DNA from: Acanthosepion esculentum
Lineage: Eukaryota > Mollusca > Cephalopoda > Sepiida > Sepiidae
Length of the DNA: 64,000 bases
Assembly (NCBI GenBank): GCA_964036315.1
Contig: OZ038517.1
Coordinates: 23,817,662-23,881,661, forward strand
Reading direction: 5' to 3'
Shown here: positions 33,884 through 43,760 of the stretch, piece after piece
Layout: the number at the start of each line of letters is the position of its first letter
Numbering within the stretch: position 1 is the first letter of the stretch
The notes under the pieces: model-generated
Databases searched by the model: none
Seen by the model: the letters and a program-made list of their open reading frames with translations, nothing else
Told to the model about the DNA's origin: nothing
Position numbers and translations under genes: made by a program

Positions 33884-34800
33884 TTTTTTTTTTTATCACC
33901 CTATGCAAGGCAGTAATGCTACTAAAACACAAGGGGTTACAGGGCGTGGAAGAATTAGGAACAGAAATATTAATGATGAGCAAAAAGAGAAAAGAGTAAT
34001 CAGATGGACAGTAGGAAGCAATTCAATTTTTTGGAGATTAAAGTTGGCTGGAAAGCATGGAGCCAGAAGTGAGTTCCACAAGCAAGAAGTGCAAAGGAAG
34101 AAACTGTTAGCATAGAATTTATGGCTATATCTAGCCAGCTCAACTGTATTCATTGAAATGTCAACGTCAGCCTAGTGCTGCACTTAAATTAAAAAATTCT
34201 AAGTACCATAGCAAAGAGATCATTCAAAGAATTACCATGAAAGTATTTATAGAAAAGAAATAAAGAGGCTACCTTACGGCGATGAGAAAGTGACTGGAGT
34301 TGAGCTGCCAGGTCAGAACCAATAATATTGATTTTTCTTTGGATCTTATCAAGGAGCTCAAGATAAATAGCAGGGAACTGGACCATATGTCGCAGAAATA
34401 ATCTAAGCATGGATAAATGATAGACTTATGGATATGTAATATAGATTCTGGAGAGAAAAAATTGTTTTGCCTTACATAGGGAACCGACTTTGGAGGTTAG
34501 CATCAGCCATGCTGATTGAAGGCAGAAAGGGGTTTCTCTGATGATTAATGGAGAGACGTTTAGTTTTGGAGGCATTAAAATTAACAAGCCATCTTTTGTC
34601 TGAGTTAACTATGGACTTGAGATCATATTGGACATTGGCCGCCATTTTGACCTTGTCAGACTGATAAGCCTTACTATCAAGGTAGGAGTAAATTGTCATC
34701 AATGTAGATACCAAGTTGAGAGCTGGTGTCATCAAGAAGGTAATTAATGAAAATTAAAAATAGGGTAGGACCAAGGATGGGAGACACCTGCATTAGTATG
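33884..34800 (-). mobile_element. CR1/Jockey-type LINE, RT C-terminal part to 3' end
   Basis: Minus strand, with poly(T) at 33883-33894 as the 3' tail. From high to low coordinate it shows an RT segment near 34.75 kb (GPTLFLIFIN, then a YIDD box in the FADD position), 'DKRWLVNFNASKTKRLS' (34.6 kb), 'SLSHRRKVASLFLFYKYFHG' (34.25 kb) and 'CLWNSLLAPCFPANFNLQK' (34.05 kb). Order and spacing match the LINE family. At least two frame changes and a missing block around 34.45 kb show it is dead, and no endonuclease domain is present. Confidence 0.85.
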
Positions 34801-35385
34801 TTAGCTGAATTAGCTATGGCTTACTCTGGGGGTGCTTATTTTAGAGGGGAGCTTATTTTAAATTCCTGAGCATGCATATTTGAGATGGGGGGTGCTAATT
34901 GCATTTTTCAGCTGTTCTATGTACAAGGGTCTTTTTACTTACCATTTTCCTTGTAACTTCTTTGTTGCACACATTTTCTGTCCGTCATATTCTCAGCCTC
35001 CTTGTGTAGAACATTTCTGTTTACTCCATTTTTCTCTTCATCTATGGTGGTGTTATCCAGTATTGTGTGTAGTCTAGTATTTCAGTTTGAACTGAACTGT
35101 AGGGCCCTCATACATCAAAAATACAAGTTCGACTTTATACAGTCCTTATTTATTTTTAATTATGTATTTTTTTGTTCATATGCAAGAAAATGTTTGCATT
35201 CATTTCCTGTAAATAGGAACCACATGTTTTGGATTTCAGACTTTTGAACATGTTGGACACCATCACCAAGACCACTTTTACATTGAAGTATTTACGGATT
35301 ATGATGATGTAACTCACAAGGTGGCTTATATAAAGTATAAGTAGGCTGTTTAAGTCGAGAGTAAAAGAATAGATTTAATTTATAA
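34801..35385. other. Spacer, nothing recognised
   Basis: Short frames at 34880-35077 and 35002-35247 show no domain. No mobile-element terminus seen. Confidence 0.5.
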
Positions 35386-35640
35386 GCAATGTTGAGCCTG
35401 ACCAGTACTTTGATGGGTAACCACTTGGTAATACCAGGTGCTGTAAACTTGAATGTGCAGGTGGTGTAATGGATAATGACTCAGAATTGTTAATTAGAGA
35501 ACTGAGCTCCAATTTCAGTTGGGTTTGTTAAATTCACTTATGCACAAATACTCTTGGTAAAGGTATGACTCCACTTCTTCTCCCCCGAAGTATGGGTTAA
35601 TTAATAAGACTTGTATCACTAAACTATTATCCCCCCCCCA
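35386..35640 (+). mobile_element. Composite 5S rRNA-tRNA SINE (family C), copy 1
   Basis: It begins with a 5S rRNA 3' half: 'gagcctgaccagtactt', 'gatgggtaaccacttgg' and 'aataccaggtgctgtaaac' follow the order of positions ~45-118 of metazoan 5S rRNA. About 10 bases later comes a tRNA-like head ('ggtggtgtaatggataatg' A-box; 'gagctccaatttc' in the B-box place), then the family body ('cacttatgcacaaatactc', 'aaaggtatgac', 'gaagtatgggttaa'). The 52.5-kb minus-strand copy has the same 5S-to-tRNA junction, so this is one element and not two chance neighbours. Confidence 0.85.
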
Positions 35641-36129
35641 AATCAATCGACCAATAGATTGGATTTAGTTCATGAAGCTAGTATCAGTGTTTTTCCAGAA
35701 TGAGGAAAGAGGGTTTGAAGAATTGAACACTCAAAGGATAAATTGAAGACAAAAGAGGCAAAGTAAAGGAGTGAGTAACCGATCTAATGGATTTGTGTAA
35801 ATTAAATGCAGTACAGAAGGAATCCAACATATATCCACTGAAAATAAAATTTGAAATAATAAAAATATTGGATTAAAATTAATCCATTAATTCCATAGAA
35901 ATTGCTTTGTTTATGTTTCGGATATGAAAGTGACCAGACATGGGCTTTCAAGGAAAATAATCTGGGTGAAGAGGATTTGCTTTTAATGCTTGGCTGTGAG
36001 GGTCTGTAGCTGAGCAGTCTAAAGCAGGCCATTTTATGCTTGAACACAATCTTCATGCATGAAATGCTGTTGCCATCTGGGGTTGACCAGTGTCCACATT
36101 TGTCATAGATTTTCCTAAAATTTTTCTAA

Positions 36130-36151
36130 TAAAAAAAAAAAAAAAAAAAAT
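36130..36151. repeat. A tract followed by (TA)n
   Basis: Homopolymer A, then a (TA)n tract at 36165-36193 that forms the 3' tail of the minus-strand SINE at 36.2-36.37 kb. Confidence 0.7.
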
Positions 36152-36160
36152 TTATGTATC

Positions 36161-36203
<43 letters not shown>

Positions 36204-36204
36204 A

Positions 36205-36370
36205 TGTATATATAATTTTTGTCATCCACAGACACTGTTTCGCTGTTTCACAGCTCATCAGTGTGGCTAGACGTCCAGTTACCTCTAGCTAGGATCGAAA
36301 CCAAACTGAATTTGCGTCAGTCGGAACTTCTACCAGTAAGCCGTCGGCGCACGGCAGGGATGAAGGTGAA
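36205..36370 (-). mobile_element. tRNA-derived SINE carrying a hammerhead ribozyme (family D)
   Basis: On the minus strand the element starts near 36365 with a tRNA-like head: A-box-like 'ggcttactggtagaag' and B-box-like 'ggtttcgatcctagc' near 36290-36300. The body contains a hammerhead motif (36226-36266) and ends in 'gtggatgacaaaaatt' leading into a (TA/TG)n tail. It is the only copy of this family seen here. The 5' end and target-site duplication were not resolved. Confidence 0.7.
36226..36266 (-). ncRNA. Type I hammerhead ribozyme motif (self-cleaving)
   Basis: Reading the minus strand: stem I 5' strand CCACA, catalytic CTGATGAG, stem II CTGT-GAA-ACAG, CGAAAC, a minimal stem III (C-AGT-G), the cleavage triplet GTC, then stem I 3' strand TGTGG, which pairs perfectly with CCACA. 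All invariant core positions (CUGANGA, GAAA, UH) are present. Cleavage is predicted after the C at 36231. A very short stem III is known in retrotransposon-borne type I hammerheads, which usually need dimers for efficient cleavage; that point is established knowledge, and activity here is untested. Confidence 0.8.
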
Positions 36371-36535
36371 TTTTTAGCGTGTTTATTTTTAGATTTAGAT
36401 AAAGACACAGTGACTGATAGTGACTCAATTCTGCCGAAGAGTCGTGCAATATTAGCCTAAATAGTCACTGTTTACAAACTCACACCTCAAACCAAAGAGC
36501 TCAACCGAAATTAATTTTTCAGGAGCCAATATTTT

Positions 36536-36549
<14 letters not shown>

Positions 36550-36598
<49 letters not shown>
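36550..36598. repeat. (TG)n/(TA)n microsatellite
   Basis: A (TG) tract at 36535-36553 grades into (TA)n. Confidence 0.95.
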
Positions 36599-36599
<1 letters not shown>

Positions 36600-37045
36600 G
36601 CCAGGTGACTCTTATCCAAGGATGTCCATCTACTCCGGAGTTTGGAACTAGCCAATCCCCGTTACAGATATCTGCACAAACACATTGGTGTTTAATACCC
36701 ACAGAGCTCATCTGTAGTTTACCCTACAGCTATGCTGAACAGACCTTAGTTACAGTTTCTGGGAGAGAGGGCATTATCTAGCATGATTAGCCGTCTGAAC
36801 AAGGCCAGCATGTTCAAAAACTTGATCATGATGACTTGTTAGCACAACAATCAGTGGTTCCCAAAGAGTTCCATCTCCCCAATTTCACTCACAAGGCTCG
36901 AGTCAACGTATGGCGTGGTTTTCAGGTACTTTCTAAATGTGCAGCACACCTCCCTCTGACCGATAACATCAAGAAGTCACTTTCCTGACAAATCAGCAAT
37001 GATGATTCAAACCCACATCTCCCGATCAGAAAATGAACGTTGTAA
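36600..37045 (-). mobile_element. Dispersed repeat F, copy 2 (tRNA-headed SINE-like)
   Basis: Homologous to 17625-17975. At its right end, on the minus strand, a tRNA-like head starts near 37042: 'ggcacctagttacaacg', then a B-box-like 'gggtttgaatcatc' near 36995. It lies between two (TA)n microsatellites (36.55 and 37.06 kb), which may be tail expansions. Confidence 0.7.
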
Positions 37046-37052
37046 CTAGGTG

Positions 37053-37054
<2 letters not shown>

Positions 37055-37140
<86 letters not shown>
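37055..37140. repeat. (TA)n microsatellite
   Basis: About 85 bp of alternating T/A with one short interruption. Confidence 0.95.
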
Positions 37141-37148
<8 letters not shown>

Positions 37149-37248
37149 TAGTTATCAATCTATTTAAAATAATATTTAATGACATGATTAATGTATGTAA
37201 ACATTTTATGGTTTTTATATTTTCAGAGAATTCCTCATTTTTAAATTT

Positions 37249-38360
37249 AATTTTTTTTTTTTTTTTTTTTACAATGATGTTCACTCTGTACAAAGCCCAA
37301 GAGTAACTCAATGTAGAGGGTTACAGAGTAAGAGGCACAGTTTATGTGGATATGTGAGGAAGATAAACTTGAACAGGTTAAGTGTAGTGATCTGAGGAGC
37401 ATTCTGTTGGGAATTGGTTTGATAAAGCATTGTTTCATGGGAAGAATAGCTCAATTGGAACTTCCATGTCACTAATGGGATACAAAGTGGATGAGGGGGG
37501 TTCACTACAATTTGCATGGCATAGCAGAGGTCCAAACTGTGAAACTTAGAACTGGTGGAACTAAGGAATGTAGTTCGAGCACTTGCCATGGAAATAGCAA
37601 TAGAGCAGTGGGAGGCTTGTGATATTTCATCTGTGGGAAAGCAGGTTTGTAGGATGCAAAATAACTTATCACCCACAAGGATGTGGAAATGGTTTTGGAC
37701 GCTATTGAGACTGGAAAGGGTAGACTGCAGCTTCTGCAGTACCAATACTCTATTTTCTCCCTGATATGGGTCTTGTAGAGGATAGCAGGAGAAGTTAGGT
37801 GCTTACTGGGTCAGTACAGAGAATTGACCTTTTTTTCAGTATTTATAGCAATGGAGTGTATGTACCAATTCCATTTCAGGTCTGGGTTGAGTTTGTCCCA
37901 ATAGATGCTCAAAACACAGAGCCTCCCTCAGAAAACACCTGTCCATTGTGATAGGTGAAACTTGAGGATCTGCTCAGTGATGATAGAGCATTACTAGTTT
38001 TGTTTTCAAGATATTGAATGTTGACCATCCATTTTTTCCCCCACTGAGCTGTTAGAGCTAGGTCAGAGGAGAGATCAGTTGCCAAGCTCTAGTCATTTAG
38101 AGTTTTGGAGGGGCACCTATATACTGTTGTATCATCAGTAAAGGTATTCACAAATGATTGGAGTATGCTCTGACACAGATCATTTATGTAAAGTAGAAGA
38201 AAGCTTGGACTTAGAAGCAAACCTCGGTGCACGCCTGCGTCGATTAGCTTGTGCCTCGGTGGACGCCTGCGTCGATTGCTTGGGCCTTCAGGCATGTTAG
38301 GAAGTACTTGATAATTGAGAAGAGTTTTCCAGTGATTCCATAACTAGAGAACTTGTGTAA
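37249..38360 (-). mobile_element. CR1/Jockey-type LINE, RT core fragment to 3' end (family B)
   Basis: Minus strand with poly(T) at 37250-37270. From high coordinate: an RT fragment at 38089-38260 with 'IDAGVHRG' (the GVPQG position), 'LYINDL' and 'FTDDTTVY' (FADD box, here FTDD); a spacer; then the C-terminal region at 37308-37745 with a 'LQSTLSSLNSVQ' block and matching 3' UTR. A 32-bp tandem duplication (38222/38254) and several stops break the frame. The endonuclease domain is absent. Confidence 0.85.
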
Positions 38361-38499
38361 TAACCCTCTAAGTCACACTTACTTACTATCACATCTATAT
38401 CCATTAAAAAAAAAATAAAGGTTTTTCTTTTCCTTAATAAATTTGAAAATCTTCACTGCCTATTCAGTTAACTTTTGCAGAAATTCCCTTGGGAAAGGC

Positions 38500-38960
38500 A
38501 CATTGGTGGACTAGATCTAAAAATATTGGTTATCAGGAGACAAAGGGGGTCCACCAAAAACTACAATATTATCATTTAATTATCATAATGAATAAATAAG
38601 TTCATCAGCACAATGATTCAACTACAGGACTAGCAAAGAGGATGGGGACAAAATATTTGTTTACTAATACGAATTATTCATATCTAAAAATGCAACTGTT
38701 TACAAAGCAGTCACAGAATAAAAAAAAATATAAAAATTAAAAAATCGCTTTGTTAAAAACTACTTCATTTGGCGTGAAATGATCAATAAGGTTGACGTGC
38801 CAGTAAACAATACCTTAGCCAGACATGAATAAATAAAACTTAAAAAAAATATGTGGTAAAAAGGTAGAATTAAAATTTTTGTGGAAACTAAAATGTTTAT
38901 TTCTAAGTAATTACAGTGTACATGTAACGTACTAATTACTCGCGGTACTATAAATATAAA
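38500..38960. repeat. Dispersed repeat H, copy 1
   Basis: 'ctaaaaatattggtt', 'caggagacaaa' and, further right, 'aagtaattacagtgtacatgt' recur in the same order at 41310-41610. Class unknown. Confidence 0.7.
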
Positions 38961-38967
38961 TACAAAA

Positions 38968-39155
38968 TCTTAATTATTAATTAATTAATTAATCTATTAT
39001 TAATTAATTAATTATTAATTATTATATTATTATATTAATTATTATTAATTAATTAATTAATCTATTATTATTTTTTATTATTTTATTATTTTTTATTTTA
39101 TTATTTTATTATATTAATTATTATTAATTAATTAATTAATCTATTATTTTTTGTA
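38968..39155. repeat. ATTA-type low-complexity DNA
   Basis: Near-pure A/T built on 'attaattaatt' and 'ttatt' motifs. Confidence 0.9.
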
Positions 39156-39216
39156 TTTTTTTTATTCTTGAGGGTTTCAGCAGGGGAGAAAAAAAAAAAA
39201 AAAAAAAAAATTTCTT

Positions 39217-39233
39217 TTTTATATATATATATA

Positions 39234-39301
<68 letters not shown>
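39217..39301. repeat. (TA)n/(TG)n microsatellite
   Basis: An A tract (39189-39210) is followed by T-rich sequence and then (TA)n, with (TG)n in the middle. Confidence 0.95.
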
Positions 39302-39307
<6 letters not shown>

Positions 39308-39606
39308 AAGGAAAGAACAGTAAGATTTAAAAATCCGGTGTTCTTATAGATATTTTTATTTTTACACAATAGTGCTCAATGTAAATTTAAATTTACAGAG
39401 CATTAATATTATAAATTAATAGATTTAAAATATGGTTTTACCGCTACACAGTGATAACCATGTTTCAGAAATGGAAGCTAAAGCCCTTGAATTTAATTTT
39501 GTTATTAAACCAAAGATATTAGTTCCATTTCCTCATCTAGCGAATTTTGGAGTAACTTACTTTTTAAAATTTACAGTTGTTAACGGCACTGCAAAGATTC
39601 ATAATT

Positions 39607-39734
39607 GAGGGTTTCCAAGATTATATATAAAGATATTTGAGGGTTTCCAAGATTATATATAAAGATATTTGAGGGTTTCCAAGATTATATATAAAGATAT
39701 TTGAGGGTTTCCAAGATTATATATAAAGATATTT
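39607..39734. repeat. 32-bp tandem repeat, 4 units
   Basis: 'gagggtttccaagattatat' plus 'ataaagatattt' begins at 39607, 39639, 39671 and 39703 with an exact 32-bp period. Confidence 0.9.
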
Positions 39735-39753
39735 TTGAAGGTACAAAATTTTA

Positions 39754-39840
39754 TCACAGCAATAAACGTATGAAGCTTGATATTACTAGACATATTAAAA
39801 ACGGGCGGAGTAATATCAAGCTTCATACGTTTATTGCTGT

Positions 39841-39842
<2 letters not shown>
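39754..39842. repeat. Perfect inverted repeat: 33-bp arms, 23-bp loop
   Basis: Arms 39754-39786 and 39810-39842 are exact reverse complements. The hairpin directly abuts the (TA)n at 39843-39872 that tails the neighbouring SINE. Confidence 0.9.
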
Positions 39843-39869
<27 letters not shown>

Positions 39870-39874
<5 letters not shown>

Positions 39875-40060
39875 GAAATGGACAAACTCTGACAATTATT
39901 TTATGACATTTTTAGGTTTATACATTCTTTTTATAGATACAAATATTTACATAAATGCTCTGTTTTTTTTTTTTTTTTTATAATAATAAACAGTATTAAT
40001 AACATTTACCCGCCTGAATGTCCGAGAAATTTTCATAGAAAATATTCGTTCTCCACAGAT
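39870..40060 (-). mobile_element. tRNA-derived SINE (family B), left arm of inverted pair
   Basis: Minus-orientation body: 'aaatggacaaac', 'atttacataaatgctctg', 'cagtattaataacattta' and 'gaaattttcatagaaaata'. It is the inverse of 40735-40895 and matches 63715-63830. The head portion next to it (40060-40167) is in plus orientation, so the inversion point is at about 40060. Confidence 0.8.
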
Positions 40061-40167
40061 ATGAATCTACTTGAGAGATTCATGGAAGATTGAAGTTTAA
40101 AAGCAGTAAAATCGACCTTGCTAATCGAACGATTCTCCGTGGTTCGATCGTTTAAGGCATCTCAGGC
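40061..40167 (+). mobile_element. SINE family B 5' segment, plus orientation
   Basis: 'agattcatggaagattgaag' through 'gtttaaggcatctcaggc' matches the reverse complement of 63880-63965. It is interrupted at 40167 by the LTR-like element and resumes at 40711. Confidence 0.7.
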
Positions 40168-40710
40168 TTATCGGGTTCTCTCCTTTTCGTTTCGTAACCC
40201 TTTCAACAGGGGTCGCTCTCTCCCGGGAGTATAAATACTGGTTGACCTTTCGCCTCTTTCTCTTTTTTTCTCCACTTACGCGCATGTGCGAGAACTAACT
40301 CGATTTCGTCCGCGGGCCGAAACCTCGCATGTGGGGCGAGGTACAAAAACTTTCTCTTAACATCTCCAATATGTGAACTCTAATACACAACCAGCGTTTC
40401 CCATATTCAGGGAACACGCTGAAAACAAAATTCACAACCGTACGGACATTTCAACTCAACACACACACAAACAACTTTCCATACAGACACTAATGTTTTA
40501 TTCATGTTTTAAATGATGTATTTGTAATTCTTGTATCAATCTGTTTGTCATTAATATATATTTGCTTTGTACATATATATCTGTCTTGTTCGTTTTATTT
40601 TGCTTTCTTTGGACTCCATCATAGTCCAACATTCTCATGTAGCAGGACTGGCTAGCAGGAAGTCTTAGTCCAGAGATTTTATCCTCGCATTAACCCGCCG
40701 GTCCCCTACA
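40168..40710. mobile_element. LTR-like dispersed element, copy 2, inserted in a SINE
   Basis: Second copy of 13816-14354 with the same termini ('ttatcggg' and 'cccctaca'). Flanking bases give a 3-bp 'ggc' (40165-40167 and 40711-40713), or 5-bp 'caggc' if the last two bases are counted outside the element. It splits the tRNA-like head of a family B SINE, which gives a clean empty-site boundary. TATA box at 40230-40237; GC hairpin block at about 40290-40345. Confidence 0.75.
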
Positions 40711-40895
40711 GGCTAAATGACGGTTTTGTATAGGATACAGGTTCGATTCCTGTCGGAGAATGAATATTTTCTATGAAAATTTCTCCGACTTTCAGGTCGG
40801 TAAATGTTATTAATACTGTTTATTATTTTTAAAAAAACGGAGCATTTATGTAAATATTTGTATCTATAAAAAGAATAAAAATGTCTTAAAATAAT
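40711..40895 (+). mobile_element. tRNA-derived SINE (family B), right arm of inverted pair
   Basis: It continues the head interrupted at 40167, with a consensus B-box 'ggttcgattcc' (40740-40750). The body ('tattttctatgaaaatttct', 'ggtcggtaaatg', 'atttatgtaaatatttg') follows to a (TA)n/T tail at 40895-40915. The body is a near-exact inverse of 39890-40060. Confidence 0.85.
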
Positions 40896-40921
40896 ATATA
40901 TATTTTTTTTTTTTTCCATGT

Positions 40922-41148
40922 AATTACACATATACATATATACACACATATACATATATACACACATATACATATATACACACATATACATATATACACA
41001 CATATACATATATACACACATATACATATATACACACATATACATATATACACACATATACATATATACACACATATACATATATACACACATATACATA
41101 TATACACACATATACATATATACACACATATACATATATACACACATA
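40922..41148. repeat. 18-bp tandem repeat of ACACATATACATATAT type, about 12 units
   Basis: Regular 18-bp period. It yields artefactual 6-residue peptide repeats on the minus strand. Confidence 0.97.
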
Positions 41149-41309
41149 TTATGTATGCATGCTGTATATGCACAATATGCATAAACTTGCACTAATACTT
41201 ACACAGACCCACTAGAAAAAAAAATATTTTTAATAACTCCTTTTTGAATTGCCCCCCCCCCCCAAAAAAAATCAAAGTGTATCCCATATTGAAAACCATG
41301 ATTTTAGTT

Positions 41310-41610
41310 CATCAAGGTGGCAATAACCTTAGTGGTAGACTTGGTCTAAAAATATTGGTTGCCAGGAGACAAATGGGGCCAATTCACAATTACAATGCTT
41401 TCATTTAATTCTCATAAAAAAATAAATTGAAATTTTCAAAAAATGCATACGGTAAAAAGGGTACAATTAAATATTTGTAAAAAAAGGGTACAATTAAATA
41501 TTTGGTGAAAAAAGAAAAAAAGTGTTATTTTTTAGTAATTACAGTGTACATGTTCTGTACATATTACTGGCTGTAGATACCAAATGTGAATACGAAATGT
41601 TATAATTGAA
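41310..41610. repeat. Dispersed repeat H, copy 2
   Basis: Direct-orientation partner of 38500-38960 with internal length differences, including a local duplication of 'ggtacaattaaatattt' near 41460-41505. Confidence 0.7.
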
Positions 41611-41756
41611 GTTTTTATTTTTTTTAAGTAATTGGTTGTTATTTTTTAAATAGTTCACTGCACAATTTTCACATGAACAGATAGTTCAAAAGCAGAATAG
41701 AGCATTGTATGCAGTTCACTCTCTTCTGAACATTTGTTTGTATTCACTAGATTTCT

Positions 41757-41757
<1 letters not shown>

Positions 41758-41791
<34 letters not shown>

Positions 41792-42118
41792 CATTTCACT
41801 CCAAGCAGCCACTGGTTTGCAGGGGGTTACATAGTGAAGGTGAGAGAGAACACTGTGTATAAGGGGAAATAAGGAAAAGATAAAAGACGAACGGGGTTAA
41901 AGACATTAGAAGATGGCAATTGATGTTGCATTTAAATTTTTGAATATTAATTTTCAGGGAAGCAAATAAATGGAAGGTAGTAAATTTGAGAAAAGAAGCA
42001 GTTTGAATAGAAGTGGCGGTTACATTTAACTATTTCAATGGTAAAAGGGAGGGACCTACATGCCAGTCTAGTAGCACGCTTAAATTTATGTAGTTGGGGC
42101 AATGGGGGGGGGGGGTAG
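41758..42118 (-). mobile_element. LINE 3' fragment (family A), 5' truncated
   Basis: Minus strand; poly(T) at 41759-41787, then the family 3' UTR ('gcatttcactccaagcag' context) and C-terminal coding remnants ('gggacctacatgccagtc' equivalent to the neighbouring copy). It ends at a G run (42106-42115) next to a second copy. Confidence 0.75.
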
Positions 42119-42132
42119 AGCTTAACAAAACA

Positions 42133-42790
42133 GTTTTTTTTTTTTTTTTAATCATATCACCCCAAGCAAAGCCGGAGGCCACTATCATGCAAGGGGTTAA
42201 AGAAGGGTTGGAGGAAGAGCAGATAGGAGTGGCAAGGGAGGGGATGTGGAGAAAGAGAAAGTCAGTGGGTCGATCAAGGCAAGGGGGCCACAAAAGATCC
42301 GGCGCGAGAGCAGATAGGAATGAAAAATGAAAGGATGTGGAGAAGGGAAGTGGATAGATCAAGGCAGCTGGAGATGTCGATTGACACAACACTTAAACCG
42401 TTGGAGATTGTATTTGTCAGGGAAACAGTAATAGGGAAGGGAGTTCCATAGGCGAGATGTGTGAGACCTGAAACTATTGGATTAGAAGAGACGTCTACAT
42501 CTAACAGTTTCCATGGTATAGGGGTGGGAGCGGGATGCCAGCCTGGTGGGACGTTTAAATTCACGAGGCCTGGGGACAAGTGAACGCAACTCCTCAGAGC
42601 AATTACCATGGAAGTACTTGTAAAAAAGGCAGAGCAAGGCAACATCGCGTCTGTGAGAGAGCGACTGCAGACGAGATGACAGATCAGAGCCAATCACGTT
42701 GCCTATCCGTCTCTGGATCTTATCAAGAACCCCGAGGCAAACAGCAGGGGCCCCAGACCATATATGGCAGCAATACTCCATGCAATTCCT
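42133..42790 (-). mobile_element. LINE 3' fragment (family A), best-preserved C-terminus
   Basis: Minus strand; poly(T) at 42134-42149 and 3' UTR 'accccaagcaaagcc'. The frame at 42482-42790 reads 'MEYCCHIWSGAPAV', 'LDKIQRR', 'LSHRRDVALLCLFYKYFHGN', 'SEELRSLVPRP' and 'SHPYTMETVRCRR', a clean match to the post-RT C-terminal region. A frameshift near 42480 moves the remaining C-terminus to another frame. The 5' end is truncated exactly where hAT-derived sequence begins (about 42790). Confidence 0.88.
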
Positions 42791-43166
42791 TTTCAATGGA
42801 GAGCAGTATGTATGATTCCATCTTCTTAAACAGCAAATTTCTTAATCTTGTCTTTATGAGCATTAGCTTTGAAAATGTCCTCTCACATTGGACTGGAGTG
42901 ACTGATAGTGTGCAAATGACTTCATAAAGTGAATTACTTATCTTTGTCTTCATGATTTTTAGCATTGAAAATGTCCTCACATTGGGCTTGAGTAACTGAT
43001 AGTGGGTAGATGACTTTATAAAGTTCTTACTCCTTTTCGTTGCTAAAACAGTTACTTGTATTTGTTTCTTTATTGCATTTTTATTTGATGTACAGATGGG
43101 GCCATCAAGGACCCACTTATCATTGAGCAATTTGACACTCTGCCCACTAGAAAGGCATAAATCCAT
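42791..43166 (-). pseudogene. hAT transposase C-terminal (dimerisation) fragment
   Basis: The minus frame carries the hAT C-terminal dimerisation signature: 'ICTLSVTPVQCERTFSKL', 'LIKTRLRN' and 'LLSIEKEL'. In hAT proteins this CERxFS...LIKTxLR...LLSI block mediates dimerisation near the C-terminus. The RNase H-like catalytic core is not present, so only a relic remains. The frame continues artificially into the LINE at its 3' side. Confidence 0.85.
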
Positions 43167-43366
43167 CTTTTCTCCCTTGTTATGGTTTAAATATTTGTCT
43201 GGGGTTGTTGAACTTAGACATGGGCAATATAATTATCATCTGCCTCCTTCAACATTTCCTGGCACAGTTTGTTTTTCAAATGTAAACAATGAGGAAATAA
43301 ACAATTTATCAAACAGATTTTATCAGATTTTTATCAAATATTAAATACAATTTTCTAAAGTAAACT

Positions 43367-43760
43367 TATACATTTGTGTTTGTTCTTGAGAATTTATAAC
43401 AAAAATATTAAACATTATTTATTAGATTGTTTATTTACAAGGATAATTTTATATTAAGAGTATCGCAACATTTTATGGCACAGTTATAAGTTCAAAAATA
43501 CTCTGGTCACTTAGATGTTCATACTCAGGGTCATCTGTATTGAAACAGGCATTTATTTGTGTGACAATTCAAATATTTGTTCTTTGTATGAAAACAACAA
43601 GGAAATTAACAAGAACTAATTGAACTGATTTTATCAGCGTTTTTATCAAACATTGAGTAAGGTTTTCTAAATTTTCAGAAGACTTGTCTACAATGAAATA
43701 TTACAATTAGTTTAGGTCAGATGACTTAAAAATGTTCTAGTGATTTTAATTTTTCTTTGT
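43367..43760. repeat. Dispersed repeat J, copy 1
   Basis: 'tgtttgttcttgagaattta', 'tattagattgtttattt', 'ggcacagttataagttc' and 'caattcaaatatttgttct' recur in order at 44330-44905. It lies directly upstream of the hAT fragment and may be non-coding hAT sequence (inference). Confidence 0.8.

Noticed and set aside
35386..35460. 5S rRNA gene
   Set aside because: Only the 3' half is present, diverged and fused to a SINE; no Pol III terminator at the proper place.
40735..40755. tRNA gene suggested by the consensus B-box 'ggttcgattcc'
   Set aside because: The head is interrupted by the LTR-like element and continues into a shared SINE body.
40713..41192. 159-codon minus frame with 6-residue repeats
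   Set aside because: Translation of an 18-bp microsatellite.
42580..42927. 115-codon plus-strand frame
   Set aside because: Shadow of the minus-strand LINE and hAT coding sequence.
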